Of a stretch of DNA of 23,584 nucleotides, positions 1-7,356 are shown in pieces (the stretch's first letter is position 1; each line of letters starts with the position of its first letter). The notes below the pieces were generated by a model. The model was not told the DNA's origin, ran no database searches, and was given only the letters and a program-made list of their open reading frames with translations. Source of the stretch: Oscillibacter sp. Lineage in GTDB: Bacteria; Bacillota; Clostridia; Oscillospirales; Oscillospiraceae. The stretch covers positions 1-23,584 of the forward strand of contig JAAWIL010000011.1 of NCBI GenBank assembly GCA_022796315.1, in the 5' to 3' direction. The translations under genes were made by a program, and so were the position numbers.

Positions 1-1
1 T

Positions 2-3000
2 CTGACTGGCTATGCCTTCATGAAGATGCTGCTGGGCGCTCTGGGCTATGACGCCGAGATCGAGGGCTACACCGGCCCCAACTGGTCCATCAACGTGGCG
101 AAGCAGGCCATCGGCATCGGCCTGAACGCCAGCCTGGAGAAGACCTTCAACGGCGTGGAGTACGTCACCCGTGAGGAGGCCGCCCTGTACGCCTTCAACA
201 CCCTGAAGGCCGACCTGGTGGAGTACGACACCAAGATCACCGCCGACGTCAACGGCACCACCGTCTCTGTGGGCAACAGCAACGCCAAGCCCCAGGAGTG
301 GACCAGCCAGATGACCCGGAACAACAACATCTATGACGATACGCACGTGCAGTTTGCCGAGCAGTACTTCAACAAGCTGGTTCTGCGGGAGGACATGGAA
401 GTGTTCGGCCGCCCGGACCGCGAGTGGAAGTACGACGGCGACGACATCGGCACCTACGTGAACATGGACCTGTTCAAGCAGGAGTACACCACCGAGGTCA
501 CCGGCAAGGATCTCTATGACCTGCTGGGCAGCAACACCTGCCGGGACTACACCTTTGAGATCCATGTGGACGGCGAGGAGACCGAGCCTGTTCTGAAGAA
601 CAGCCCCAGCGGCAAGACCGGCGCGTTCTTCACTCAGGAGAACCTGATCCGCAGCAACACCGAGACCATCGGCGCCACCGGCAACGGCGTGCTGACTCAG
701 GTGTTCGTGGACAACGACAAGGAAGTGGAGACCGTTTGGATCGCTGTGATCAACACCTACCTGGCCAAGGCCGTGGATGATTACAACGAGAAGAAGGACG
801 AGGCCACCTACAAGGTCTGGAGCCTGAAGGACGGCGACGACACCTCCCGCCTGGGCCTGGTGAAGGACGCCACCAAGACCACCACCATCGACCTGACCGT
901 CTCCGGTGAGGATTTCTCCATCGAGGACGTGAAGAAGGACGACATCACCCTGGTCCATGTTGCCGACGGCGGCATCCAGGAGTTTGTGGAGCCCGAGATC
1001 ATCGACGAGACCACCATCTCTGCCTTCAAGCGGAACAGCTGGGTCAACGCCGAGAGCACGCAGTATGACTACGCCAGCTCCATCCAGTATGATCCCGACG
1101 TTCTGGACAACTATGACCAGAGCAACATGAAGAACACCAACTACCGGATCTTCCTGGACGAGTACGGCTATGCCGTGGGTATCGAGATCATCGAGGAGCC
1201 CAACCAGTATGTGTTCCTGACCGGTATCGACACCCGCACCAGCAACCTGGCCAACAAGACTGCCGAGGGCTATGTGATCAACACGGACGGCACCGCCGCC
1301 ACCGTGACGATCAACATGGACAAGAGCAAGAACGCCGATGGCAACAAGTTCACCGCGGGCAACGAGCAGTTCGGCATGACCTACACCAGCGGCACCTCTA
1401 AGGGTACCGGCGTGGGCGCTCTGATGAACACCTGGTGCCGCTTCACCGTGGACGCCAAGGGCGTTTACACCCTGTTCGAGGTTCCCAACGACGACGCCTC
1501 CTGGGCCAACGGCGCCAAGAGCAACAACAGCAAGGGCAAGGCCGCCCAGGGCCGCAACCACGACGAAAATACCGCCTCCGGCGGTGGTCAGGGCGTGGAG
1601 CTGCTGACTCTGGACAAGAGCCACCTGTACCTGCGCAGCGACATCACCAGCTTCTCCCGCGTGTACACCAACGACGACACCACCTTCCTGATGGCCGAGA
1701 CCGATCAGATCGTCACGACCAACGTCTGGCTGCCGACTCATGTCAGTGACACCGGCAAGAGCGAGGCTGTCATCATCAACGGCGTGGAGTCTGCCGTTGT
1801 GGGCGCGCAGAACGTGAACCTGAAGGCCTGGGACGCTCAGAAGGTTGTTACTGAGGGCAACAGCCGCATGAAGCCCTATGTGCCCACTACCCATGGCGGA
1901 AACGCCATTGACAACGTCTCCAACGGCGTGTACAGCCTGTTCGACAAGGACGGCTACGTGATCGCGGCTGTGGTTGTCGGCGAGGACGACGGCACCACCA
2001 CCAACTTCGCCTTCGTCATCAGCTCCAACATGGAGCAGGAGTCCTACTCCAAGGACGACGATGAGTACACCTGGACCCGTCAGGTCATCATCAACGGCGA
2101 GGAAGTCACCCTGACCGAGAAGGGCGACACCGATCCCAGCATCGCCAACATGGGCGGCGTGGGCGACAAGGACAGCAAGATGAAGCAGGGCTTCTGGGCT
2201 GAGGTGAAGTACGACGCCAACGGCAACGTCCGCAGCGTCAAGAACCTGAGCCTGAACGGCCTGGTGGGCGGCAACCCCTGGACTGACGATTCCATCTGCC
2301 CCACCGCGGACTTTGACGGTTTGTACAACGCTGCCGCCAACTGGAAGTATATCGACGACATTGCGAACGTTGAGACTGCCACCGACGACAAGAGCACCGT
2401 TCTGCTGTGGGATAACCTGCAGGGTGCCAACAAGTACATCCTGGTGGAGGGCAGCACGCTCCAGGTGCGTACAACCACCAACGACAAGGACGGCTTCTCC
2501 ATCGCCCGCGACGCCAAGACGGTTCTGATTCAGGACGGCCTTGCCAGCATCAACGGCGACAAGTTCATGAACGACATCCAGTACTTCACCGGCGGCAACG
2601 AGGGCGCAAAGCGCGCTGTGGACCGCCTGGAGAAGAACCATGTGTTCGAGGGCTTTGTGGGCGCGGTGCTGGAGAACGGCCAGGCCACCAGCATCATCAT
2701 CTACGACAAGACCCCCTATAACATCAACCAGGGCGGCAACAACGGCGGCAACGGCGGCTCTGGCTTCGAGATCGTGACCCGCGGCAGCAACAACAACTTC
2801 GTGGTGCGTTACTATGATCCCAACTTCGGCACCAACGGGGCCATGACCGCCAGCGACGTCCGCGACTACGCTGTTCAGAAGATCTCTGAGTACTTCAACG
2901 GTGTGACCGTGAAGAACACCCAGTGGAGCGTGCTGACCAACAGCGGCACCCTGTATCTGGATGACGGCACGATTCTGGGCGAGGATGTCAACGTGGTTGC

Positions 3001-4222
3001 CCAGCGTGTGGTTGCCGTCAGCGTGGACGGCGATCATGTGGGCTATGTGGATGCCGATGTGGCTCTGACTAGCGCCTACGAGACCAATAATGATGGTCTG
3101 GTGAAGATCCCCGGCGTTGCTGCGGGCGACTACATGGTCAACACTCTTGGCTATGCTACGACTCCGACTGCTGGCGCGAGCGTGACTGTTACCAGCGGCG
3201 GTGTGCTGGACTTCTCCGCTGTTAACACCACACCGCCCACCTTCGTGCGCGACGTGAACGTGTATACGGAGATTGCGGTTACCCTGAAGAATCCCAGCGG
3301 CATCAAGATTACGACCAAGGATGTGGTTGCTAACGCGGCTGCCGCTACTGGCAATATCACTCCTTACAATGTGACCCAGACCGCCGCTGATATGACCGTG
3401 TACGTTGCCAAGGGCGTGACCATCGAGGTGGTCGGCGGCAAGGCTGCTGACAATACCAACCACCGTCTGACTGCGACTGTTGGCGGCGACACCACCACGA
3501 TTGCCTCCAAGCTGGTTGCCACCACTGGCGGTTCTCCCGCTACGGATGCCGTGAAGGGCGAATACAAGGTGGAGGATGCCGTGACCCTGGATGAGACCAC
3601 TGGCGAGATCAACGTGGAGATCAATGGTCACGCCCTCACGCTGGACGGCACTGAGACCAATGCGGATCTGAAGAGACTCGGCCAGGTCATCAGCGGCATG
3701 GAAGGCGGCTATCTGGTTGATCTTGCGACCAAGCAGGCCGTTACTGGTAAGACTGCCGCCAATGTCACTGGCGCGGATCTGGTTGACGGCGGCAAGTACG
3801 AGTTCGGTTACTACAAGGTGACCATGCCCGCTGACATCGACGCGGCGCTGACGGATACTGATACACTGTTCACCAATGGTGCGATCGCCTGGACTGTTAC
3901 CGGCGTGACCACTCCGGCGGATGGCGCTGACTACTACCTGAAGCCCGGTGCCAAGGTTGTGGCCACTGTCACTGCTGATGCGGCTACGGCCGGTATCGCG
4001 AATGCGACTGTTGTCGGTGGCACTGGCGCAGTTGCAGATGTTGTTGACGCAACACGTGATGATACTGTTGACGCTACTGCCACTATGACTGCGAATGCAG
4101 CAACGGTGACGATCGACAACAATAACGCCGTCTTTAATGATGTGGAGCTGACCTTCACCTGGACGGTCGCTGCTGCCGACATCGCAGATACTGCCCTGAC
4201 TGTCACCGCTACTAACGCCTAA
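2..4222 (+). CDS. SLH-domain cell-surface (S-layer-like) protein, 5'-truncated by window start
   Basis: The frame is open from base 2, so the gene starts outside the window; the ATG at 20 is internal. About 1406 residues are visible. The first ~65 (LTGYAFMKMLLGALGYD, then NVAKQAIGIGLNASLE and VTREEAALYAFNTL) match the second and third SLH repeats of Oscillospiraceae surface proteins, which attach to cell-wall polymers. In that family a signal peptide and first SLH repeat lie upstream; here they are off-window. A long Asn/Asp/Thr-rich, apparently beta-rich region follows with no recognisable enzyme motif. A Gly/Asn linker begins near 2732, and a C-terminal Thr/Ala/Val-rich region ends the protein. 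Codons before ~3060 are almost all C-ending and highly biased, as in abundant proteins. After that GCT, ACT, GTT, GAT and AAT become common. The role is inferred as a secreted structural S-layer or adhesin protein. The SLH assignment is firm and the function is not. Confidence 0.85.
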   Translation: MTGYAFMKMLLGALGYDAEIEGYTGPNWSINVAKQAIGIGLNASLEKTFNGVEYVTREEAALYAFNTLKADLVEYDTKITADVNGTTVSVGNSNAKPQEWTSQMTRNNNIYDDTHVQFAEQYFNKLVLREDMEVFGRPDREWKYDGDDIGTYVNMDLFKQEYTTEVTGKDLYDLLGSNTCRDYTFEIHVDGEETEPVLKNSPSGKTGAFFTQENLIRSNTETIGATGNGVLTQVFVDNDKEVETVWIAVINTYLAKAVDDYNEKKDEATYKVWSLKDGDDTSRLGLVKDATKTTTIDLTVSGEDFSIEDVKKDDITLVHVADGGIQEFVEPEIIDETTISAFKRNSWVNAESTQYDYASSIQYDPDVLDNYDQSNMKNTNYRIFLDEYGYAVGIEIIEEPNQYVFLTGIDTRTSNLANKTAEGYVINTDGTAATVTINMDKSKNADGNKFTAGNEQFGMTYTSGTSKGTGVGALMNTWCRFTVDAKGVYTLFEVPNDDASWANGAKSNNSKGKAAQGRNHDENTASGGGQGVELLTLDKSHLYLRSDITSFSRVYTNDDTTFLMAETDQIVTTNVWLPTHVSDTGKSEAVIINGVESAVVGAQNVNLKAWDAQKVVTEGNSRMKPYVPTTHGGNAIDNVSNGVYSLFDKDGYVIAAVVVGEDDGTTTNFAFVISSNMEQESYSKDDDEYTWTRQVIINGEEVTLTEKGDTDPSIANMGGVGDKDSKMKQGFWAEVKYDANGNVRSVKNLSLNGLVGGNPWTDDSICPTADFDGLYNAAANWKYIDDIANVETATDDKSTVLLWDNLQGANKYILVEGSTLQVRTTTNDKDGFSIARDAKTVLIQDGLASINGDKFMNDIQYFTGGNEGAKRAVDRLEKNHVFEGFVGAVLENGQATSIIIYDKTPYNINQGGNNGGNGGSGFEIVTRGSNNNFVVRYYDPNFGTNGAMTASDVRDYAVQKISEYFNGVTVKNTQWSVLTNSGTLYLDDGTILGEDVNVVAQRVVAVSVDGDHVGYVDADVALTSAYETNNDGLVKIPGVAAGDYMVNTLGYATTPTAGASVTVTSGGVLDFSAVNTTPPTFVRDVNVYTEIAVTLKNPSGIKITTKDVVANAAAATGNITPYNVTQTAADMTVYVAKGVTIEVVGGKAADNTNHRLTATVGGDTTTIASKLVATTGGSPATDAVKGEYKVEDAVTLDETTGEINVEINGHALTLDGTETNADLKRLGQVISGMEGGYLVDLATKQAVTGKTAANVTGADLVDGGKYEFGYYKVTMPADIDAALTDTDTLFTNGAIAWTVTGVTTPADGADYYLKPGAKVVATVTADAATAGIANATVVGGTGAVADVVDATRDDTVDATATMTANAATVTIDNNNAVFNDVELTFTWTVAAADIADTALTVTATNA

Positions 4223-4257
4223 TCCCCTCCCCCTAAAGTTCAATCCCTAAGCAAACC

Positions 4258-4285
4258 AAGGCCCGCCCCAAATGGGGCGGGCCTT
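4258..4285. terminator. Convergent hairpin terminator
   Basis: A 12-bp perfect inverted repeat (AAGGCCCGCCCC / GGGGCGGGCCTT) with a 4-base AAAT loop. It lies between the plus-strand SLH gene (stop 4222) and the minus-strand gene whose stop is at 4293. The T-tract is weak on both sides, so its efficiency as an intrinsic terminator is uncertain, but position and stem strength suit a shared bidirectional terminator. Confidence 0.75.
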
Positions 4286-4292
4286 GACCCGT

Positions 4293-4730
4293 TCAGCCCT
4301 TGGCCAGAAGCGCAATTACAAGATATTTTTCGCCTTCGTGGTTCATCTGGAATGTGGGCGCGTTGGAGACCAGCGACACGCTGGTTCTGCTGGGGTTCCA
4401 CGAGACGTTCGCGCCGCGGATTTCATTGCTGTTGAAATAAGTCGCTGAGATTGAGCTGGAATGCAGAAGCATAAAAGGATTTGAGTTCGTCATAATGGCG
4501 ACGAATACCGGCCGGGCCGGAAAGCTGATGCGGGTGGGGTGGGCGTCGCCGTACTGGCCGTCCCCTGTGTAGGTAGTGGTCCAGATCTGGCAGTTGCCCA
4601 GCTTGGTCAAGGCGGCGGCCTGGGCCGCCAGGGCGGTTTCCAGTTTCAGGTTGTCGCTGTTGAAGTCCTCCATCAGGATGCGGTCGGCGCTCTCCCACTG
4701 GGAGAGCTGGTATTTCTGCGTGTGATTCAT
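4293..4730 (-). CDS. Orphan phage-tail-fibre-like protein, function unknown
   Basis: 145 residues. The N-terminus (YQLSQWESADRILMEDFN, then a helical SDNLKLETALAAQAAAL stretch) resembles the start of short uncharacterised tail or receptor-binding-like proteins common in Clostridia prophages, which begin with a Q-W-x-x-x-D-R-x-L-x-x-D-F-N pattern. A motif of the type YTGDGQYG...P..I.FPARPVFV follows, as in those proteins, and leads into a probable beta-sandwich C-terminal half. No other phage genes lie nearby. The start is supported by GGAGGT seven bases upstream of the ATG. That SD sits inside a hairpin (4739-4759). There is no signal peptide. The gene is 117 bases downstream of xth on the same strand without a clear terminator or good promoter between them, so read-through is possible. 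The family resemblance is from memory and the function is unknown. Confidence 0.7.
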   Translation of the reverse strand: MNHTQKYQLSQWESADRILMEDFNSDNLKLETALAAQAAALTKLGNCQIWTTTYTGDGQYGDAHPTRISFPARPVFVAIMTNSNPFMLLHSSSISATYFNSNEIRGANVSWNPSRTSVSLVSNAPTFQMNHEGEKYLVIALLAKG

Positions 4731-4738
4731 GTTGAGAC

Positions 4739-4759
4739 CTCCGTAAAAGTAGTACGGAG
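4739..4759 (-). promoter_or_regulatory. 5'-UTR hairpin occluding the Shine-Dalgarno
   Basis: A 7-bp perfect stem (CTCCGTA / TACGGAG) with a 7-base loop, immediately upstream of the minus-strand gene starting at 4730. On the mRNA the 3' arm holds most of the GGAGG Shine-Dalgarno, so folding would hide the ribosome binding site. Whether it is a regulator (thermosensor-like or protein/ligand-responsive) is inference. Confidence 0.5.
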
Positions 4760-4796
4760 TTGGCTAGCCCCATAGGGGGCCGCCGGGGCGGGATGC

Positions 4797-4812
4797 TGCA
4801 CGGCGCCGTGCA
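4797..4812. repeat. 16-bp perfect palindrome
   Basis: TGCACGGCGCCGTGCA is fully self-complementary with no loop. It lies between the xth stop (4848) and the start of the orphan tail-fibre-like gene (4730). Perfect even-length palindromes are typical of dimeric repressor operators. It has a T-rich stretch on the wrong side to be a terminator for xth. Its role is not established. Confidence 0.45.
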
Positions 4813-4847
4813 AGAAAAAGAAAATTTCGGGAGCAGGCGCGGGGTTT

Positions 4848-5603
4848 TCAGACTTCCAATTCCAACACCACCGGGCAGTGGTCGCTCCCCAGAACCTCAT
4901 TCCAGATATCCGCCCCGCGGACAGCCCCCATCAGTCTCTCCGAGACGAGAAAATAGTCAATCCGCCATCCGGCGTTATTCTTTCGCGCGTTGAACCGGTA
5001 GCTCCACCAGCTGTACGCCCCGGTCTTCTCCGGATAGAGCGCCCGGAACGTGTCCACAAACCCCGCGGAGAGCAGCTGCGTCATCTTCCCCCGCTCCTCG
5101 TCGGAAAATCCGGGGTTCCGCCGGTTGGCGCCGGGGTTCTTCAGGTCGATCTCCTGATGGGCCACATTCAGGTCCCCGCAGTATATCACCGGCTTTTGGG
5201 CGTCCAGCTCCAGGAGATACTCCCGGATGCCGTCCTCCCAGGCCATCCGGTAGTCCAGGCGGGCCAGCTGGTCCTTGGAGTTGGGGGTGTAGCAGCAGAC
5301 CAGGTAGAATTCCGGGTACTCCGCCGTAATCACACGGCCCTCGTGGCGGTGCTCGTCAGGGCCGAAGTCATAGGTCACCGCCAGGGGCTCCCGGCGGGTG
5401 AAGACCGCCGTGCCGGAGTAGCCCGCCTTGTCGGCGCAGTTCCAGAAGCGGCGGTAGCCCGGCAGGTCGAATTCCGCCTGTTCCGGGCGCATTTTGGTCT
5501 CCTGGAGGCAGATGATGTCCGCGCCGGCCACGGCGCAGAAGTCCAGGAAGCCCTTGTTCAGGCAGGCCCGCAGGCCGTTGACGTTCCAAGATACAAGACG
5601 CAT
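4848..5603 (-). CDS. xth: Exodeoxyribonuclease III (AP endonuclease)
   Basis: 251 residues, usual length for the ExoIII/APE1 family. It cleaves 5' of abasic sites and degrades 3' ends of duplex DNA in base excision repair, in the cytoplasm. Visible family motifs are MRLVSWNVNG at the N-terminus, LQETK with metal ligand E35, Y105 in CYTPNS, GDLNVAH with D144 and N146, WRIDYFL with D216, and the terminal GSDHCPV with catalytic D241-H242. The ATG at 5603 is chosen because the conserved N-terminus starts there and AGGAGG lies about 8 bases upstream; the frame stays open further upstream, but that part crosses the promoter. It has its own promoter (5674-5702) and an 8-bp hairpin in its leader. All key residues are present. 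Confidence 0.96.
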   Translation of the reverse strand: MRLVSWNVNGLRACLNKGFLDFCAVAGADIICLQETKMRPEQAEFDLPGYRRFWNCADKAGYSGTAVFTRREPLAVTYDFGPDEHRHEGRVITAEYPEFYLVCCYTPNSKDQLARLDYRMAWEDGIREYLLELDAQKPVIYCGDLNVAHQEIDLKNPGANRRNPGFSDEERGKMTQLLSAGFVDTFRALYPEKTGAYSWWSYRFNARKNNAGWRIDYFLVSERLMGAVRGADIWNEVLGSDHCPVVLELEV

Positions 5604-5638
5604 GGTGGTTCCTCCTGTGGTTTGAGTGGGCGTATGAT

Positions 5639-5659
5639 TTCCGAATTGTTCATTCGGAA
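5639..5659 (-). promoter_or_regulatory. Hairpin in xth leader
   Basis: An 8-bp perfect inverted repeat (TTCCGAAT / ATTCGGAA) with a 5-base loop, between the xth -10 element and its ribosome binding site. It could stabilise the transcript or bind a regulator. Function unknown. Confidence 0.35.
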
Positions 5660-5673
5660 GGAATATCAGGGAT

Positions 5674-5702
5674 AGTATAGCGGGTTTTTGGGAAAAAAAC
5701 AA
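5674..5702 (-). promoter_or_regulatory. Sigma-A-type promoter of xth
   Basis: Read on the minus strand: TTGTTT (-35, 5697-5702), a 17-base spacer, then TATACT (-10, 5674-5679). It points toward xth with a leader of about 65 bases. Spacing is ideal, and the -10 matches the consensus in five of six positions. Confidence 0.7.
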
Positions 5703-5725
5703 GGCGGCCCGCCGGGGGCGGAAAA

Positions 5726-5754
5726 TTGACAAAGAGGGGGTTCTTTGATAGACT
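5726..5754 (+). promoter_or_regulatory. Sigma-A-type promoter of the MATE gene
   Basis: TTGACA (5726-5731, perfect -35), a 17-base spacer, then TAGACT (5749-5754, four of six -10 matches), about 50 bases upstream of the MATE ATG. It is divergent from the xth promoter, with the two -35 elements 23 bases apart. An in-frame TTG at 5726 is therefore the -35 box, not a start codon. Confidence 0.65.
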
Positions 5755-5806
5755 GGACAAAAATCCCATGCCCGGACAGGCCCCGGAGGCGGAGAGGAGG
5801 TCTCCC

Positions 5807-7165
5807 ATGAATCGGGAACGCGGCACCAGAGATATGACGGCCGGAAGCCCTGCGGGGCATCTGCTGGCCTTTTCCCTCCCCCTGCTGGCGGGGAGCTTTC
5901 TCCAGCAGCTCTACAACATGGTGGACAGCTGGGTGGTGGGCAACTATGTGGGCGACTCCGCCCTGGCCGCCGTGGGCGTGGGGTTCCCGGTGGTGTTTAT
6001 GTTCACCTCCCTGTTCATGGGCCTGTCCAACGGCGGCACGGTGGTGATCGCCCAGTTCTACGGGGCCGGGAGAATGGACCGGGTCCGGGATGCTGTGGAC
6101 ACCATCTACACCGCCTTCCTCTATGCCGCCGTCCCCATTACGGCGGTCTCCGTGCTGCTGGTGGGCCCCCTGCTACGGATGCTCCAGGTAAAGCCGGACG
6201 CCTACGCCGACGCCTGGATGTACCTGACGGTGGTCTGCGCGGGGCTGGCGGGGGCCATTGGGTACAACCTGAACGCCGGCATCCTGGGCGGACTGGGGAA
6301 CTCCCGGACGACGCTGCTGTTCCTGGCGGTGTCCTCGGTGCTGAATATCGTGCTGGACCTGGCGCTGGTGCTTCTGGGAGGCCTGGGCGTGCTGGGCGTG
6401 GCCCTGGGGACCGTCATTGCCCAGGCGGTCTCCTGGCTCTTTGGCATCTTCTATATCAACCGGCGGTATCCCAACCTGGCCATCCGGCCCTTCTGCCGCC
6501 GGTTCGACCGGCAGCTCTTCCGGCAGATCATGGGCATCGGACTGCCGGCGGGCATCCAGATGTCCCTGGTGGCCCTGGGCTCCATGGCGGTGATGGGAAA
6601 GATCAACGCCTTCGGCAAGGAGTATACCGCCGCCTACAACGTGGGCTCCCGGCTGGACCAGCTGGGGTTCCTGCCGGTGCAGAGTCTGTCCAACGCCGTC
6701 ACCGCCTTTGTGGGCCAGAACGTGGGCGCCAGGCGGATGGACCGGGTCCGGCAGGGCATCCGGATCACCGTAGGGGCCGCCCTGGCGTGGTCCCTGGTGA
6801 TGCAGGTTCTGATCCCCCTGGGCCCCGCCCTGGTGGCCTGCTTCTCCGACACGCCCACGGTTATCCGGGCCGGGGTGGTGTATCTCCGGTGTATTATGCC
6901 CTTCTACCCGCTGTTCTCGGTGATGTTCTGCCTGAACAACGCCATGCGGGGGGCGGGAGACAGCGTGTTTCCCATGGTGGATGTGCTGCTCTCCCTCATT
7001 TTGCTGCGGGTCCCGGCGGTCTTTTACCTGGCGGACCGCTTCGGGCCGGATTATATGTACTACGGCATCGGCATCGGCTGGACGCTGGGCTTTGCCCTGT
7101 CGGTGGGGTACTACCTCTCCGGGCGGTGGAAGCGGAGAGGGAGCCTGGCGGACCGGGGGACTTGA
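5807..7165 (+). CDS. MATE-family multidrug/metabolite exporter
   Basis: 452 residues, typical for MATE transporters, which export drugs or metabolites across the cytoplasmic membrane in exchange for Na+ or H+. The family pattern is clear: an N-terminal helix with LPLLAGSFLQQLYNMVDSW, then VGNYVGDSALAAVGVGFP, a mid-protein repeat (IGLPAGIQMSLVALGSMAVM) and the second-half FVGQNVGARRMDRV, mirroring AQFYGAGRMDRV in the first half. About 12 membrane segments are expected. The start is the ATG preceded by GGAGAGGAGG; an ATG at 5834 (MTAGSP) is a less likely alternative. The promoter is at 5726-5754. The gene is monocistronic or weakly linked to metG, which has its own promoter. The substrate cannot be told from sequence. 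Confidence 0.92.
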   Translation: MNRERGTRDMTAGSPAGHLLAFSLPLLAGSFLQQLYNMVDSWVVGNYVGDSALAAVGVGFPVVFMFTSLFMGLSNGGTVVIAQFYGAGRMDRVRDAVDTIYTAFLYAAVPITAVSVLLVGPLLRMLQVKPDAYADAWMYLTVVCAGLAGAIGYNLNAGILGGLGNSRTTLLFLAVSSVLNIVLDLALVLLGGLGVLGVALGTVIAQAVSWLFGIFYINRRYPNLAIRPFCRRFDRQLFRQIMGIGLPAGIQMSLVALGSMAVMGKINAFGKEYTAAYNVGSRLDQLGFLPVQSLSNAVTAFVGQNVGARRMDRVRQGIRITVGAALAWSLVMQVLIPLGPALVACFSDTPTVIRAGVVYLRCIMPFYPLFSVMFCLNNAMRGAGDSVFPMVDVLLSLILLRVPAVFYLADRFGPDYMYYGIGIGWTLGFALSVGYYLSGRWKRRGSLADRGT

Positions 7166-7256
7166 CAAGCCGCAGGCCGGGGCTTGGTCCCTGCGCCGGG
7201 GGGAGGAGCAAACCCCTCCAAATGCGCATTCGGACCCTCCAATTTCAAAACCCCGC

Positions 7257-7284
7257 TTGTTTTCCCGGAAAATTTCGGTATAAT
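7257..7284 (+). promoter_or_regulatory. Strong sigma-A-type promoter of metG
   Basis: TTGTTT (7257-7262), a 16-base spacer, then a perfect TATAAT (7279-7284). The ATG of metG is 73 bases downstream. The leader is too short for a T-box riboswitch and no T-box motif is visible, so metG here is probably not controlled by that system. Confidence 0.75.
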
Positions 7285-7356
7285 AGAGGATAAATGGATC
7301 TGTGAATACCGGCGTCCCTTTCATTCGGGGCCGCCGCGGAAAAGGAGAGAACCCCC

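Noticed and set aside
5726..5806. Upstream extension of the MATE gene to a TTG at 5726
   Set aside because: The TTG is the -35 box of a good promoter, and the ATG at 5807 has a strong ribosome binding site.
7171..7195. Hairpin CGCAGG / CCTGCG after the MATE gene as a terminator
   Set aside because: Short stem, 13-base loop and no T-run; not convincing as an intrinsic terminator.
7285..7356. T-box riboswitch before metG
   Set aside because: The leader after the -10 is only about 70 bases, with no specifier stem, T-box sequence or terminator/antiterminator pair.
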